From Pseudonocardia halophobica (GTDB lineage: Bacteria > Actinomycetota > Actinomycetes > Mycobacteriales > Pseudonocardiaceae): a stretch of 64,000 nucleotides of DNA. This document shows positions 39,789 to 48,837 of the stretch, in pieces (within the stretch, counting starts at the first letter, position 1; every line of letters starts with the position of its first letter). The stretch lies in the NCBI RefSeq assembly GCF_027922425.1, contig NZ_BSFQ01000011.1:62001-126000 (forward strand), read 5' to 3'. The translations under genes were made by a program, and so were the position numbers. Below the pieces are notes generated by a model. It had not been told where the DNA came from, did not search any database, and was given only the letters and a program-made list of their open reading frames with translations.

Positions 39789-40223
39789 TCACTCGGCGAA
39801 CATCGCCTTCGTCCGCTCCTCGACCTCCTCGGGGGTCAGGTCCTCGGTCTTCTGGGCGACCATCCACTGGTGGCCGAAGGGGTCGGTGAGCCGGCCGCCG
39901 CGCTCGCCGTAGGGCTGGTCGGCCACCGGGAACCGGACCTCGGATCCGCCGGCCAGCATCGCCTCGGCCACGGCGTCGGCGTCGTCGACGTAGAGGGCGA
40001 GGATCGCCGGGCCGCCGCCGTCGGGCGGGGCCGGGTCGTACTGGTCGCCGTCCTTGACCGCCCAGTGCACCGGGCCGGCCCGCAGCAACGCGTGCACGAC
40101 GGCCCCGTCGGGCGTCGCGTACCGCTCGACGAGCTCGGCGCCGAACGCCGCGCGGTAGAAGGCGATCGCCGCGTCGGCGCCCCGGACGGGCAGACGGGGG
40201 TACAGCTGCTCGATGCGTGTCAT
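39789..40223 (-). CDS. VOC superfamily (glyoxalase/bleomycin-resistance-like) protein
   Basis: 144-residue protein of the PhnB-like VOC family: [23 protein letters not shown] at the N terminus, [17 protein letters not shown] in the middle and the typical [16 protein letters not shown] near the end. Enzymatic role unknown. ATG 40223, no strong ribosome site. It converges with ispF. Confidence 0.8.
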   Translation of the reverse strand: MTRIEQLYPRLPVRGADAAIAFYRAAFGAELVERYATPDGAVVHALLRAGPVHWAVKDGDQYDPAPPDGGGPAILALYVDDADAVAEAMLAGGSEVRFPVADQPYGERGGRLTDPFGHQWMVAQKTEDLTPEEVEERTKAMFAE

Positions 40224-40307
40224 GCCGTCCAGCGTGCCGGGACGGCCGTCCGGCGTCTTGGAGAAATGTGATGCAGCCCTGCCGCACCTCCCGGACCAGG
40301 GCGTCCG

Positions 40308-40313
40308 TACCCT
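40308..40313 (+). promoter_or_regulatory. -10 box of a leaderless promoter for cysS
   Basis: TACCCT, 7 nt before the GTG at 40321, fits TANNNT. Confidence 0.5.
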
Positions 40314-40320
40314 GGTATGG

Positions 40321-41730
40321 GTGAGCGTCCGACTCTTCGACACCCTGACCAGGAAGCAGCGTGACTTCGTCCCGCTGCGGGCCGGAGCCGTGTCGATGTA
40401 CGTCTGTGGCGCCACGGTGCAGGGACTGCCCCACATCGGGCACGTCCGCAGCTCGCTGAACTACGACGTGCTGCGGCGGTGGCTCGCCCATTCCGAGCCC
40501 GGTCGCGAGGGGCTGGACGTCACGCTCGTCCGGAACGTCACCGACATCGACGACAAGATCCTGCGCAAGGCGGCCGAGGCCGGCCGGCCCTGGTGGGAAT
40601 GGGGCGCCACGCACGAGCGGGCCTTCGCCGCGGCGTACGACGCGTTGGGCTGCCTGCCGGCGTCGCTGGAGCCGCGCGCGACCGGGCACGTCACGCAGAT
40701 GGTCGGGTACATCGAGCGGCTGATCGAGGGCGGGCACGCCTACGCCGCGGGCGGGGACGTCTACTTCGCCGTCCGCACCTTCCCGGACTACGGGCGGCTG
40801 TCGGGCCAGAAGGTCGACGACGTCGCGCAGGGCGAGGGCGAGCAGAACGCCAAGCGGGACCCGCTGGACTTCACGCTGTGGAAGGCCGCCAAGCCGGGCG
40901 AACCGTCGTGGCCCACGCCGTGGGGCGCGGGCCGGCCGGGCTGGCACCTCGAGTGCTCGGCCATGGCCACGACCTACCTCGGCCCGGAGTTCGACCTGCA
41001 CGGCGGCGGGCTCGACCTGGTGTTCCCGCACCACGAGAACGAGCGCGCCCAGTCCTGCGCGGCCGGGGACCCGTTCGCGCGGTACTGGCTGCACAACGCG
41101 TGGGTCACCATGGGCGGCGAGAAGATGTCGAAGTCGCTCGGCAACACGCTGTCGATCGACGCGCTGCTGCAGCGGGTCCGCGGCGTCGAGCTGCGGTACT
41201 ACCTCGTCGGCCCGCACTACCGGTCGGCGATCGAGTACTCCGACGCGGCGCTGTCCGAGGCGGTCGCGGCGTTCCGGCGGATCGAGTCCTTCCTGCACCG
41301 CGTCGGCGAGCGGGCCGGTGCGCCGGGCGTCGCCGACCGGGTGCCGGCGGAGTTCGCCGCCGCGCTCGACGACGACCTGGGCACGCCCGGCGGCCTCGCC
41401 GTGTTGCACACCACGGTCCGCGAGGGAAACGCCGCGCTCGACGCAGGCGACAGGAAGACGGCGACCGCGGCGGCCGAGTCCGTCCGCGCGATGGCCGCGG
41501 TGCTCGGCGTCGACCCGCTCGACGCGCACTGGCGTTCCGGCGACCGGGGCGACGAGGCCGCGCTCGGTGCGCTGTCCTCGCTCGTGGAGGAGCTGCTGGA
41601 GCGCCGTCAGTCCGCCCGCAAGGCGAAGGACTTCGCCGAGGCGGACGCGCTGCGCGACCGGCTGCTCGCCGCGGGCATCGCCGTCGAGGACGGCGCCGAC
41701 GGCCCCACGTGGTCGCTCAAGAACGCCTGA
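40321..41730 (+). CDS. cysS: Cysteine--tRNA ligase
   Basis: Class I synthetase charging tRNA-Cys. 469 residues with [18 protein letters not shown] (HIGH), TDIDDKI, the zinc-binding ECSAMAT and HHENERAQS segments, and KMSKS in [10 protein letters not shown]. The C-terminal helical part with [20 protein letters not shown] distinguishes it from the paralogous MshC of mycothiol synthesis. GTG 40321 is supported by the -10 box 7 nt upstream. It is followed after 17 bp by rlmB. Confidence 0.95.
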   Translation: MSVRLFDTLTRKQRDFVPLRAGAVSMYVCGATVQGLPHIGHVRSSLNYDVLRRWLAHSEPGREGLDVTLVRNVTDIDDKILRKAAEAGRPWWEWGATHERAFAAAYDALGCLPASLEPRATGHVTQMVGYIERLIEGGHAYAAGGDVYFAVRTFPDYGRLSGQKVDDVAQGEGEQNAKRDPLDFTLWKAAKPGEPSWPTPWGAGRPGWHLECSAMATTYLGPEFDLHGGGLDLVFPHHENERAQSCAAGDPFARYWLHNAWVTMGGEKMSKSLGNTLSIDALLQRVRGVELRYYLVGPHYRSAIEYSDAALSEAVAAFRRIESFLHRVGERAGAPGVADRVPAEFAAALDDDLGTPGGLAVLHTTVREGNAALDAGDRKTATAAAESVRAMAAVLGVDPLDAHWRSGDRGDEAALGALSSLVEELLERRQSARKAKDFAEADALRDRLLAAGIAVEDGADGPTWSLKNA

Positions 41731-41747
41731 ATCAAGAGACAGGGATC

Positions 41748-42710
41748 ATGGCCGGCAACTCCAAGCGCCGCGGTGCGGTGCGCAAGGAAGGCACGAAGAA
41801 GGGCGCCGTCGTCGGCTCCGGGGGCCAGCGCCGCCGCGGGCTCGAGGGCAAGGGCCCGACGCCGCCCGCGTCCGCGCGCAAGGGGCACCCGGCCCAGCGC
41901 CGGACGGCGGCGAAGGACCGCCGCGCCGCCGCGGGCACCCGCGGCCGCCGCCCCCAGGACGGCGACGTCCCCGAGACCGTGCTCGGGCGCAACCCCGTGC
42001 TGGAGTGCCTGCGCGCCGGGGTCCCGGCCACGGCGCTGCGGGTGGTCGTCGGGGCGACGTCGGACGAGCGGGTCGCCGAGTCGGTGCACCTCGCCGCCGA
42101 CCTCGGGCTGTCGATCCTCGAGGTCGAGCGCACCGAGCTGGACCGGATCTCCGGCGGCGCGCTGCACCAGGGCGTCGCGCTGCAGATCCCGCCCTACGAG
42201 TACGCGCACCCGGACGAGCTGCTCGAGGCGGCGTCGGAGTCCGGGCAGCCGGCGCTGATCGTCGCGCTCGACGGCGTCACGGACCCGCGCAACCTGGGCG
42301 CGGTCGTGCGGTCGGTGAGCGCGTTCGGCGGGCACGGCGTGGTCGTGCCGCAGCGCCGTTCGGCGGGCATGACGGCGGTGGCCTGGCGGACCTCGGCGGG
42401 CACCGCCGCGCGGCTGCCGGTCGCCCGCGCCACCAACCTCACCCGCACGCTGCGCGAGTACGCGCAGACCGGGCTGATGGTGGCGGGGCTCGACGCCGAG
42501 GGGGACGTCTCGCTCGACGAGTTCGACCTGGCCACGGACCCGCTGGTGATCGTGACCGGCTCGGAGGGCAAGGGCCTCTCCCGGCTCGTGCGTGAGTCCT
42601 GCGACGTCACGGTCTCGATCCCGATGGCCGGCGAGGTCGAGTCGCTGAACGCCTCGGTCGCCGCCGGGGTGGTGCTGGCCGAGGTCGCGCGGCGGCGCCG
42701 CCTGGGCTGA
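41748..42710 (+). CDS. rlmB: 23S rRNA (guanosine-2'-O-)-methyltransferase RlmB / TrmH family
   Basis: 320-residue SpoU-family methyltransferase. A basic Lys/Arg-rich N terminus (about 70 residues) precedes the substrate-binding domain ([15 protein letters not shown]) and the SPOUT domain with [17 protein letters not shown] (motif 1), [13 protein letters not shown] (motif 2) and [23 protein letters not shown] (motif 3). ATG 41748 follows AGGGATC. It pairs with cysS as in mycobacteria. Confidence 0.92.
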   Translation: MAGNSKRRGAVRKEGTKKGAVVGSGGQRRRGLEGKGPTPPASARKGHPAQRRTAAKDRRAAAGTRGRRPQDGDVPETVLGRNPVLECLRAGVPATALRVVVGATSDERVAESVHLAADLGLSILEVERTELDRISGGALHQGVALQIPPYEYAHPDELLEAASESGQPALIVALDGVTDPRNLGAVVRSVSAFGGHGVVVPQRRSAGMTAVAWRTSAGTAARLPVARATNLTRTLREYAQTGLMVAGLDAEGDVSLDEFDLATDPLVIVTGSEGKGLSRLVRESCDVTVSIPMAGEVESLNASVAAGVVLAEVARRRRLG

Positions 42711-42723
42711 GGCCCGGGCCGCT

Positions 42724-42738
42724 CCGCGCTGTGCGCGG
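42724..42738 (+). terminator. Short hairpin after rlmB
   Basis: CCGCGC / GCGCGG around TGT, 13 nt after the rlmB stop; short, so weak. Confidence 0.3.
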
Positions 42739-42763
42739 CCGCCCGATCGTCCACACTGTCCGC

Positions 42764-43540
42764 GTGAGCAGGAACGACACGTCCGAGACCCTCCCGTGGA
42801 TGCGCGCGGGCACCGAGCACCTGCTCGCCGTGGTCGAGGGGATCCCGGACGCCGAGCTGACCGCTCCCAGCGCCCTCCCCGGCTGGACCCGGGCGCACGT
42901 CGTGGCCCACCTGGCGCGCAACGCCGAGGCCCTCGTCCGGCTCGCGGCCTGGGCGCGCACGGGCGTCGAGACGCCGATGTACCCGAGCCCGGAGGCCCGG
43001 GCCGCGGAGATCGAGGAGACCTCCGGCCGGCCGCCGGGGGTGTTGCGGTCCGAGCTCGCCTCCACCGCCCGCGAGCTCGACGAGGCGCTCGGCGCGCTCA
43101 CCCCGGAGCAGTGGGAGGCGACGATCCGCAGCGCCCAGGGCCGCGAGATCCCCGCCACCGAGATCCCGTTCCTGCGGATCCGCGAGGTGTGGATCCACGC
43201 CGCCGACCTCGGCACCGGCGCCTCGCTCGCGGACCTGCCCGCCGGCGTCGTCGACCTGCTGCTCGACGACGTCACGGCCACCTTGTCCGGCCGGGAGGGC
43301 TGCCCCACGCTCCTGCTCGCGCCGACCGACCGCGAGCGGGTGTGGCAGCTCGGCGACCCGGGCGTGAGCCCCGCGCCGGTCGCGTCGGGCCCCGGCGAGT
43401 CGATCCCGGCGGAGTCGGCCCCGCTGGGCGAGATGGAGACGACGAAGGCGCCCGCCCTGGACATCGTCGCCTGGCTGACGGGTCGGGCCCCGGCGAGCGT
43501 GCTGCCGGGCACCCCGCCGGAGCTGCCGCGCTGGCTCTGA
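42764..43540 (+). CDS. Maleylpyruvate isomerase family mycothiol-dependent enzyme
   Basis: 258-residue DinB-fold protein of the mycothiol-dependent maleylpyruvate isomerase family. The N-terminal domain has SALPGWTRAHVVAHLARNAEAL with the metal His, and the RIREVWIHAADLG segment; a small C-terminal domain follows. Such proteins use mycothiol in isomerisation or detoxification; the substrate here is unknown. GTG 42764 lies 6 nt after a CACACT hexamer, a possible leaderless start. Confidence 0.82.
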   Translation: MSRNDTSETLPWMRAGTEHLLAVVEGIPDAELTAPSALPGWTRAHVVAHLARNAEALVRLAAWARTGVETPMYPSPEARAAEIEETSGRPPGVLRSELASTARELDEALGALTPEQWEATIRSAQGREIPATEIPFLRIREVWIHAADLGTGASLADLPAGVVDLLLDDVTATLSGREGCPTLLLAPTDRERVWQLGDPGVSPAPVASGPGESIPAESAPLGEMETTKAPALDIVAWLTGRAPASVLPGTPPELPRWL

Positions 43541-43547
43541 CCGCTCC

Positions 43548-44390
43548 TCAGGCGGCGCGCAGGCGGCCGCGGACCCGGCCGACCAGCCGGCACACCAGGT
43601 AGGCCAGGAACGCGATCGTGGCGACGTAGCCGGAGATGGGCAGGCCCGGCGCCAGGCTCAGCAACGTGCCGCCGAGGAGCGACAGCTCCGCGATCCCGAT
43701 CGCCAGCACGGTGGCGGTCAGCGGGTTCGAGGTGACCCGCGCGGCCGCGGCGCCGGGGATGATCGTGACCGAGAGGACGAGGATCGCGCCGACGATCGGC
43801 ACGGCCAGCGCCGTGGTCAGGGCGACGAGGACGGCGAACAGCGGCGACAGCACGCGCGTCGGCACCCCGCGGGCCACGGCGACGTCCGGGTCCGCACTGG
43901 CGAACAGCAGCGGCCGGTAGACCACCGCGAGGGTCGCCAGCACAACTATCGTCACGCTGACGAGAACGGCGATGTTGCTGGAGTCGACGGACACGATCGA
44001 GCCCGTGAGCAGGCCGAACTTGTTCGACGCCCGGCCCTCGTAGAGCGCCAGCAGCAGCACCCCGAGGCCCAGCCCGAAGGCGAGCACCACGCCGATCACC
44101 GAGTCGCGCTCGCGCTGGCGCAGCCCGAGCACGCCGAACACCAGCCCGGCGACCACCGCCCCGACGACCGCCCCGACGCTCACCGAGATCCCGATGAGCA
44201 GCGCCGCGGCCCCGCCGGTGAAGGCGAGCTCGGCCGTGCCGTGCACCGCGAACCCCATGCCGCGCGCCACGACGAGCGGGGCCAGCGCGCCCGCCACCAG
44301 GCCGAGCAGCGCGGCGGCGAGGAAGGCGTTCTGCACGAACGGCAGGCCCAGCAGCTCCCCGACGCCCTCGAACCCGAACAACCGGCTCAC
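43548..44390 (-). CDS. znuB: Zinc/manganese ABC transporter permease
   Basis: 280-residue permease of the ABC-3 (ZnuB/MntB) family with eight or nine membrane segments; PFVQNAFLAAALLGLVAGALAPLVV at the N terminus and GAILVLSVTIIPGAAAARVTSNPL late in the sequence are typical. GTG 44390 overlaps the ATPase stop (GTGA). Last gene of a three-gene zinc uptake operon. Confidence 0.9.
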   Translation of the reverse strand: MSRLFGFEGVGELLGLPFVQNAFLAAALLGLVAGALAPLVVARGMGFAVHGTAELAFTGGAAALLIGISVSVGAVVGAVVAGLVFGVLGLRQRERDSVIGVVLAFGLGLGVLLLALYEGRASNKFGLLTGSIVSVDSSNIAVLVSVTIVVLATLAVVYRPLLFASADPDVAVARGVPTRVLSPLFAVLVALTTALAVPIVGAILVLSVTIIPGAAAARVTSNPLTATVLAIGIAELSLLGGTLLSLAPGLPISGYVATIAFLAYLVCRLVGRVRGRLRAA

Positions 44391-45229
44391 GTCACGGACT
44401 CCAGCGCGTCGTGGTGGGCGTGCTGGTCCTCGGCGCCGACCACCACGAGCCGGCCCTGCACCCGCACGACCTCGACGTCCGTCCGGTACAGCTCGGAGAG
44501 CGTCTCCGAGGTCATCACCTCGTCCGGCGTGCCGATCCGGAACCGGCCGCCGACCAGGTAGAGGACCCGGCTGACGAGCGGAAGGATCGGGTTGATCTCG
44601 TGCGTCACGAACACCACCGCCGTGTCCGCGGCGCGGCGACGCTCGTCGATCAGCCGGCTGACCGTGCGCTGGTGGGCCAGGTCGAGGGAGAGCAGCGGCT
44701 CGTCGCACAGCAGCACGCGCGGATCGCCGACCAGCGCCTGCGCCACCCGCAGCCGCTGCTGCTCGCCGCCGGAGAGCCGGCCGACGGGGGAGCGGGCGTA
44801 CGAGGTCGCGCCCACCGCCTCGAGCGCGGCGGCCACCCGCCGCCGCCGCTCGGCGCGACCGCGCAGGCCGGGGCCGAACCGGTGGCCGTCGAGCCCCAGT
44901 CCGACGAGGTCGGCTCCGCGCAGCGGCATGTCCTCGACCAGGGCCTTCTGCTGCGGGATGTACCCGATGCCGCCCCCGCCGCGCCGGGCCGGCTCGCCGG
45001 CGATCCGGACCTCTCCGGCGTCGAGCGGCTGGAGGCCGAGCAGGACGCGCAGCAGCGTGGTCTTCCCGGACCCGTTCGGGCCCAGGACCGCCAGGAACTC
45101 GCCGGGCCGGACGTCGAGGTCCAGGCCCTCCCACAGCACCCGCCTGCCGAACGCGACCCGCGCGTCCCGCAGGGCGACCGCCGCCGGGGGCGCCGTCGGG
45201 GGTGTCGCGGTCATGACCTCATTGTTCAC
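44387..45229 (-). CDS. znuC: Zinc/manganese ABC transporter ATP-binding protein
   Basis: 280-residue ATPase with Walker A GPNGSGKTT, Q-loop YIPQQ, signature LSGGEQQRL, Walker B VLLCDEP and switch His in VTHE. GTG 45229 overlaps the binding-protein stop (GTGA) with GGAG upstream and is preferred over ATG 45214, whose ribosome site would be only 2 nt away. The C terminus carries a His-rich stretch (EDQHAHHDA) that could sense or hold metal. Confidence 0.9.
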   Translation of the reverse strand: MNNEVMTATPPTAPPAAVALRDARVAFGRRVLWEGLDLDVRPGEFLAVLGPNGSGKTTLLRVLLGLQPLDAGEVRIAGEPARRGGGGIGYIPQQKALVEDMPLRGADLVGLGLDGHRFGPGLRGRAERRRRVAAALEAVGATSYARSPVGRLSGGEQQRLRVAQALVGDPRVLLCDEPLLSLDLAHQRTVSRLIDERRRAADTAVVFVTHEINPILPLVSRVLYLVGGRFRIGTPDEVMTSETLSELYRTDVEVVRVQGRLVVVGAEDQHAHHDALESVT

Positions 45230-46197
45230 GCCGCTCCGTTCACGGCGCCCGCCAGGGCGTCGAGCTGGGCGGTCTGCCACGCGACGTAGGAGTCCACGCC
45301 GTCCGGCAGCGTCTCGCTGACCTCGACGACCGGCACGCCCTTGGCCTTCGCGGCGTCCGCCACCTTCTGCGTGGACGGGCTCTCGGTCTGGCTGTTGGCG
45401 ACCAGCGCCTTCACCGGGTCCGGCCCCTCGACGATCTCGAGCGTCGACGCCAGCACCGCCGCGGCCGGGTCGGTGCCCTCCTCGACGGCCTCGCTGAACT
45501 CCTCGGGCGTGGCGTTCTGCAGGCCGGCGGCCTCGGTCAGGTACAGCGGGACCGGCTCGGTCACGGCGATCCGCCGGCCGGAGTGCCCGGCCTTGATCGC
45601 GTCGACCTTCTGCTGCAGCCCGTCGAGGTCCGTGCCGAACTTCTGCGCGTTGGCGGTGAACGTCGCGGCGTTGGCCGGGTCGGCCGCGCCCAGGTCCTCG
45701 GCGATCTCGTCGGCGACCTTCCGCACGGTCGGCAGGCTGTACCAGACGTGCTCGTTGAACCCACCGTGGTCGTGGCCGTCGCCTTCCGCGTGGCCGGCCT
45801 CGGGGGCGCCGGGCAGGCCGGAGAGCTGCACGGCGTCGATCACCGTGGCCTTCGTGCCGGACGACTCGACGAGGCGGGAGGCGAAGTCGTCGTAGCCGCC
45901 GCCGTTGACCACGACGAGCGCGGCCTTGGCGACCGTCGCGGCGTCGGCGGGGGTGGACTCGTACTCGTGCGGGTCGGCGTTCGGCGAGTCGATCAGCGAC
46001 CTGACCTCGACGAGGTTGCCGCCGACGGCGGAGGCGATGCTCCCGTAGACGTCCGTCGAGGCGACGACGGCGACCTTCCCGCCCTCGGCGGAGGTCGGGG
46101 CGGACCCGGTCCCGCCGGCGTCTGATCCCGAGCCGCAGGCGGCGAGGGAGACCAGGCCGGCGGCGGCCAGCAGGGTGGTGGCGAGGCGCGTTCTCAT
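45226..46197 (-). CDS. znuA: Zinc ABC transporter substrate-binding lipoprotein
   Basis: 323-residue exported lipoprotein: signal peptide with lipobox LAAC (Cys21), then a TroA/ZnuA-like cluster A-I fold. Candidate ligands are His in NADPHEY, His in FNEHVWYS and a late Asp/Glu. The His/Asp loop GHAEGDGHDHGG is typical of zinc rather than manganese binders. ATG 46197 is preceded by a Zur-box-like palindrome at 46240-46254, so repression by zinc is likely. First gene of the operon. Confidence 0.9.
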   Translation of the reverse strand: MRTRLATTLLAAAGLVSLAACGSGSDAGGTGSAPTSAEGGKVAVVASTDVYGSIASAVGGNLVEVRSLIDSPNADPHEYESTPADAATVAKAALVVVNGGGYDDFASRLVESSGTKATVIDAVQLSGLPGAPEAGHAEGDGHDHGGFNEHVWYSLPTVRKVADEIAEDLGAADPANAATFTANAQKFGTDLDGLQQKVDAIKAGHSGRRIAVTEPVPLYLTEAAGLQNATPEEFSEAVEEGTDPAAAVLASTLEIVEGPDPVKALVANSQTESPSTQKVADAAKAKGVPVVEVSETLPDGVDSYVAWQTAQLDALAGAVNGAA

Positions 46198-46239
46198 CGT
46201 GGGGTCGTGCTCCGTATCAGGCTGTGCGCATGGTTTTAT

Positions 46240-46254
46240 TGAAAACCGTTGTCA
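46240..46254 (-). promoter_or_regulatory. Zur-box-like operator
   Basis: TGAAAACCGTTGTCA pairs as a palindrome at 6 of 7 positions and agrees with the actinobacterial Zur box (TGAAAATGATTTTCA) at 11 of 15. It lies 43 nt upstream of the zinc-binding lipoprotein start, in a markedly AT-rich patch. Confidence 0.6.
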
Positions 46255-46309
46255 CTTCACTCTAGCGGGTGGTGGCAGGCCGGGCTACCGAGCGCCCACC
46301 AGGGGCGGC

Positions 46310-46315
46310 TACCTT
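46310..46315 (+). promoter_or_regulatory. -10 box of a leaderless promoter for the LacI gene
   Basis: TACCTT, 7 nt before the ATG at 46323, fits TANNNT. Confidence 0.5.
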
Positions 46316-46322
46316 TCGTGAC

Positions 46323-47426
46323 ATGACCGGTTCACCCCACGTCAGGCGGCCGGCGACGCTCGCGTCGCTCGCCGCGGAGCTGGGCGTGTCCCGTACCACC
46401 GTCTCGAACGCCTACAACCGCCCCGACCAGCTCTCCGCGCCGCTGCGGGAGAAGGTCCTGGAGGCGGCGCGGCGGCTCGGCTACCCGGGCCCGGACCCGG
46501 TGGCGCGCTCGCTGCGCACCCGGCGCGCCGGCGCCGTCGGCCTGCTGCTCACCGAGGCCCTCTCCTACGCCTTCCGCGACCCGGTGGCCACCGGCTTCCT
46601 CGAGGGGCTGGCCCTGGCCTGCGAGCAGGCCGGGCAGGGCCTGCTGCTCGTCCCGGTCAGCCCCGAGCACGCCGACGTCGCCGCGGTGCACCAGGCGGGT
46701 GTCGACGGCTTCGTCGTCTACTCCGTCAGTGAGGACGACCCGCACTTCCGTGCCGTGCTCGAGCGGCCGGTGCCCACCGTGGTCTGCGACCAGCCCGTCG
46801 GCGTCGAGGGCGTCGACCGGGTCAGCGTCGACGACCGCGAGGGCATGCGCGCGCTCGGCGCGCACCTGACCGCGCTGGGGCACCGCAAGATCGGCGTGCT
46901 GTGCATGCGGCTGGGCCCGCAGCGGCACGACGGGCCGGCCGACCTCGTCCGGCAGGAGAACACCTCCTACCCCGTGCAGCGCGAGCGCATCGGCGGTCTC
47001 CGGGACGCGCTCGTCGACGCCGGCGTCGACTGGTCCGCCGTGCCCGTCGTCGAGCGGTTCGAGCACAGTCCCGAGGCGGGGGCGTCGGCCGCGCGCGAGC
47101 TGCTGGCCTCCTACCCGGACGTCACCGCCCTCGTCTGCACCTCGGACGTGCTGGCGATCGGCGCGCTGCAGCACGCCGCGGAGGCCGGGATCGCGGTCCC
47201 GGACCGGCTCACGATCACCGGGTTCGACGGCGTGCCGGAGGCCGAGCGGGTCGGCCTCACGACCGTGCGGCAGCCCGTGCGCCGCAAGGGCCAGGTCGCC
47301 GGGGAGCTGCTGCTGCAGCGCGGCGAGCGCAACAAGCCCAAGCAGATCGTGCTGCCCACCGAGCTCGTCGTGGGTTCCACCAGCGGCCCCGCCACGCAGA
47401 CGGAGAAGTTCTTCTCGGGCTGGTGA
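46323..47426 (+). CDS. LacI family transcriptional regulator
   Basis: 367 residues: an N-terminal LacI helix-turn-helix (TLASLAAELGVSRTTVSNAYNRPDQLS, residues 11-35) and a periplasmic-binding-protein-like effector domain (GAVGLLLTEALSYAF through VTALVCTSDVLAIGAL and ITGFDGVPEAE). The effector and targets are unknown; no sugar operon lies next to it. The leaderless promoter and absence of cotranscribed genes make it a monocistronic regulator. Confidence 0.9.
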   Translation: MTGSPHVRRPATLASLAAELGVSRTTVSNAYNRPDQLSAPLREKVLEAARRLGYPGPDPVARSLRTRRAGAVGLLLTEALSYAFRDPVATGFLEGLALACEQAGQGLLLVPVSPEHADVAAVHQAGVDGFVVYSVSEDDPHFRAVLERPVPTVVCDQPVGVEGVDRVSVDDREGMRALGAHLTALGHRKIGVLCMRLGPQRHDGPADLVRQENTSYPVQRERIGGLRDALVDAGVDWSAVPVVERFEHSPEAGASAARELLASYPDVTALVCTSDVLAIGALQHAAEAGIAVPDRLTITGFDGVPEAERVGLTTVRQPVRRKGQVAGELLLQRGERNKPKQIVLPTELVVGSTSGPATQTEKFFSGW

Positions 47427-47428
47427 CC

Positions 47429-47470
47429 CGTGAGTGGCAACTGCCCCTACAGGGGCACTGGGCACTCACG
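47429..47470. terminator. Bidirectional hairpin between LacI and TetR genes
   Basis: Twenty-base arms (47429-47448 and 47451-47470) pair at 17 positions with an AC loop; the top is GCCCCT/AGGGGC and the ends are CGTGAGTGGC/..ACTCACG. It shares GTGAGTGGC with the hairpin at 24643-24682 and also lies between converging genes. Confidence 0.75.
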
Positions 47471-48023
47471 ACCCCGGCTGACCTGCGACGTCGTCCGGGC
47501 GCAGCTGGGCGGTGACCTCGCGGGCGAGGGCGGCGACGTCCTGATCCGGCCCGGGCGTGACGTTCCCCTCCAGGACCAGCGCCGCCAGCCCGTGCACCAG
47601 CGACCATGCCGCCAGTCGCCGGGTGCGGTCCCGCCCCTCGCCCTCCAGCACGGCGGCCGCGCGGCCCCGGGCCTCCGCCAGCTCCGGGTCGTCGACGCGG
47701 ACGAGGTCGGGGCTGCGCATCACCGCGAAGTGCGCCGGGTGCCCGACGGCGAACACGACGTAGGCCACCCCGGCCTCGGCGAAGTCCGTGGCGTGCGCGG
47801 CGAGAGCGCCCGCGAGCAGCGCCCAGCCCTCGGCGGCGACGGCGGTGAGCAGCCCCGTCTTGTCCGTGAAGTGGTGCGTCGGGGCCGCGTGGGACACACC
47901 GGCCCGCCGCGCGAGGTCGCGCAGGCTCAGCGCCGCGACCCCGCGCTCGGCGATCACCTCGACCGCCGAGGCGAGCAGGGTCCGTCGCAGGTCGCCGTGG
48001 TGGTAGGGCTTCACCCGCGACAT
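47466..48023 (-). CDS. TetR family regulator with WHG domain
   Basis: 185 residues. N-terminal HTH (RTLLASAVEVIAERGVAALSLRDLARRAGVSHAAPTHHFTDKTGLL, residues 14-58) with the A-P-x-HHF variation typical of the TetR_C/WHG group, then a ligand domain. ATG 48023 is directly preceded by a perfect 15-bp palindrome, a likely autoregulatory operator. Target genes unknown; otsB lies upstream on the same strand, ending 23 bp before the start. Confidence 0.85.
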   Translation of the reverse strand: MSRVKPYHHGDLRRTLLASAVEVIAERGVAALSLRDLARRAGVSHAAPTHHFTDKTGLLTAVAAEGWALLAGALAAHATDFAEAGVAYVVFAVGHPAHFAVMRSPDLVRVDDPELAEARGRAAAVLEGEGRDRTRRLAAWSLVHGLAALVLEGNVTPGPDQDVAALAREVTAQLRPDDVAGQPGS

Positions 48024-48038
48024 CTTGCCAGTGGCAAG
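48024..48038 (-). promoter_or_regulatory. Palindromic operator adjoining the TetR start codon
   Basis: CTTGCCA (48024-48030), G, TGGCAAG (48032-48038): a perfect odd palindrome ending at the base before the ATG. Confidence 0.6.
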
Positions 48039-48045
48039 TCGATCC

Positions 48046-48837
48046 TCAGGGCCGGACGCGCGCGAGGGCGCGCAGCACGCCCGTCACCGCCTCGGGGTCG
48101 ACGACGCGGTGCTCCGCCGCGGTGTCGCCCTCGCCGACCTTCACCCCGACGTCGCCCGGCCGGAGCCGGGTGAACACGGACTCGTCCGTGACGTCGTCGC
48201 CCGCGAAGAACACGGCGTCGGCACCGAGCCGCTGGCGCAGCGTGTCGACGGCGGCACCCTTGCTGACCTGCAGGACCGCGAGGTCGATCACCGCCTTGCC
48301 CTCGGTGGAGTCCACGCCCTCCCACGTGCCGGGCCCGGCCCGGACGGCGTCGAGCACCCTCGTGCCGACCTCCGGCGCGGCGTTGCGGACGTGCACCGCG
48401 ACCCCGGCCGGCTTGTGCTCCAGGGTCACCCCGATCTCGCCCTCGACCAGGTCGACGAGCGCGAGGGTCAGCTTCTCCTTGAGGTCCTGCTGCGCCGGGC
48501 TGAGCAGGGAGCCGTCCCCGTCGGTGAGGCCGGGCCCGTACTCGCCGCCGTGGCTGCCGACCATCCGGACCGGCTCGGCGAAGCCCGAGACGGTGCCCAG
48601 GTCCGTCAGGCCGCGCCCCGACAGCAGGACGACTGTGGTGCCCGGCGCCCCGGCGAGCTCGCGGACCGCGTCGGCGGAGTCCGGCAGGGGCCGGGCGTCG
48701 GAGGGCACGGGCACGATCGGGGCCAGCACGCCGTCGAAGTCCAGGGCGACGAGCAGGGTGCCGGCCTCGCCCAGCCGGTCGAGCGCCGCGGACAGGGCGG
48801 GGTCGAGCTGGTCCGGGTCGAGCTCGGGCTCAGCCAT
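48046..48837 (-). CDS. otsB: Trehalose-6-phosphate phosphatase
   Basis: 263-residue HAD-family phosphatase completing trehalose synthesis. It has the nucleophile motif [21 protein letters not shown] (motif 2), GSHGGEYG, the KGAAV lysine motif and [12 protein letters not shown] (motif 3). ATG 48837 overlaps the otsA 3' end by 8 bp, so it is translated with otsA. Confidence 0.95.
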   Translation of the reverse strand: MAEPELDPDQLDPALSAALDRLGEAGTLLVALDFDGVLAPIVPVPSDARPLPDSADAVRELAGAPGTTVVLLSGRGLTDLGTVSGFAEPVRMVGSHGGEYGPGLTDGDGSLLSPAQQDLKEKLTLALVDLVEGEIGVTLEHKPAGVAVHVRNAAPEVGTRVLDAVRAGPGTWEGVDSTEGKAVIDLAVLQVSKGAAVDTLRQRLGADAVFFAGDDVTDESVFTRLRPGDVGVKVGEGDTAAEHRVVDPEAVTGVLRALARVRP

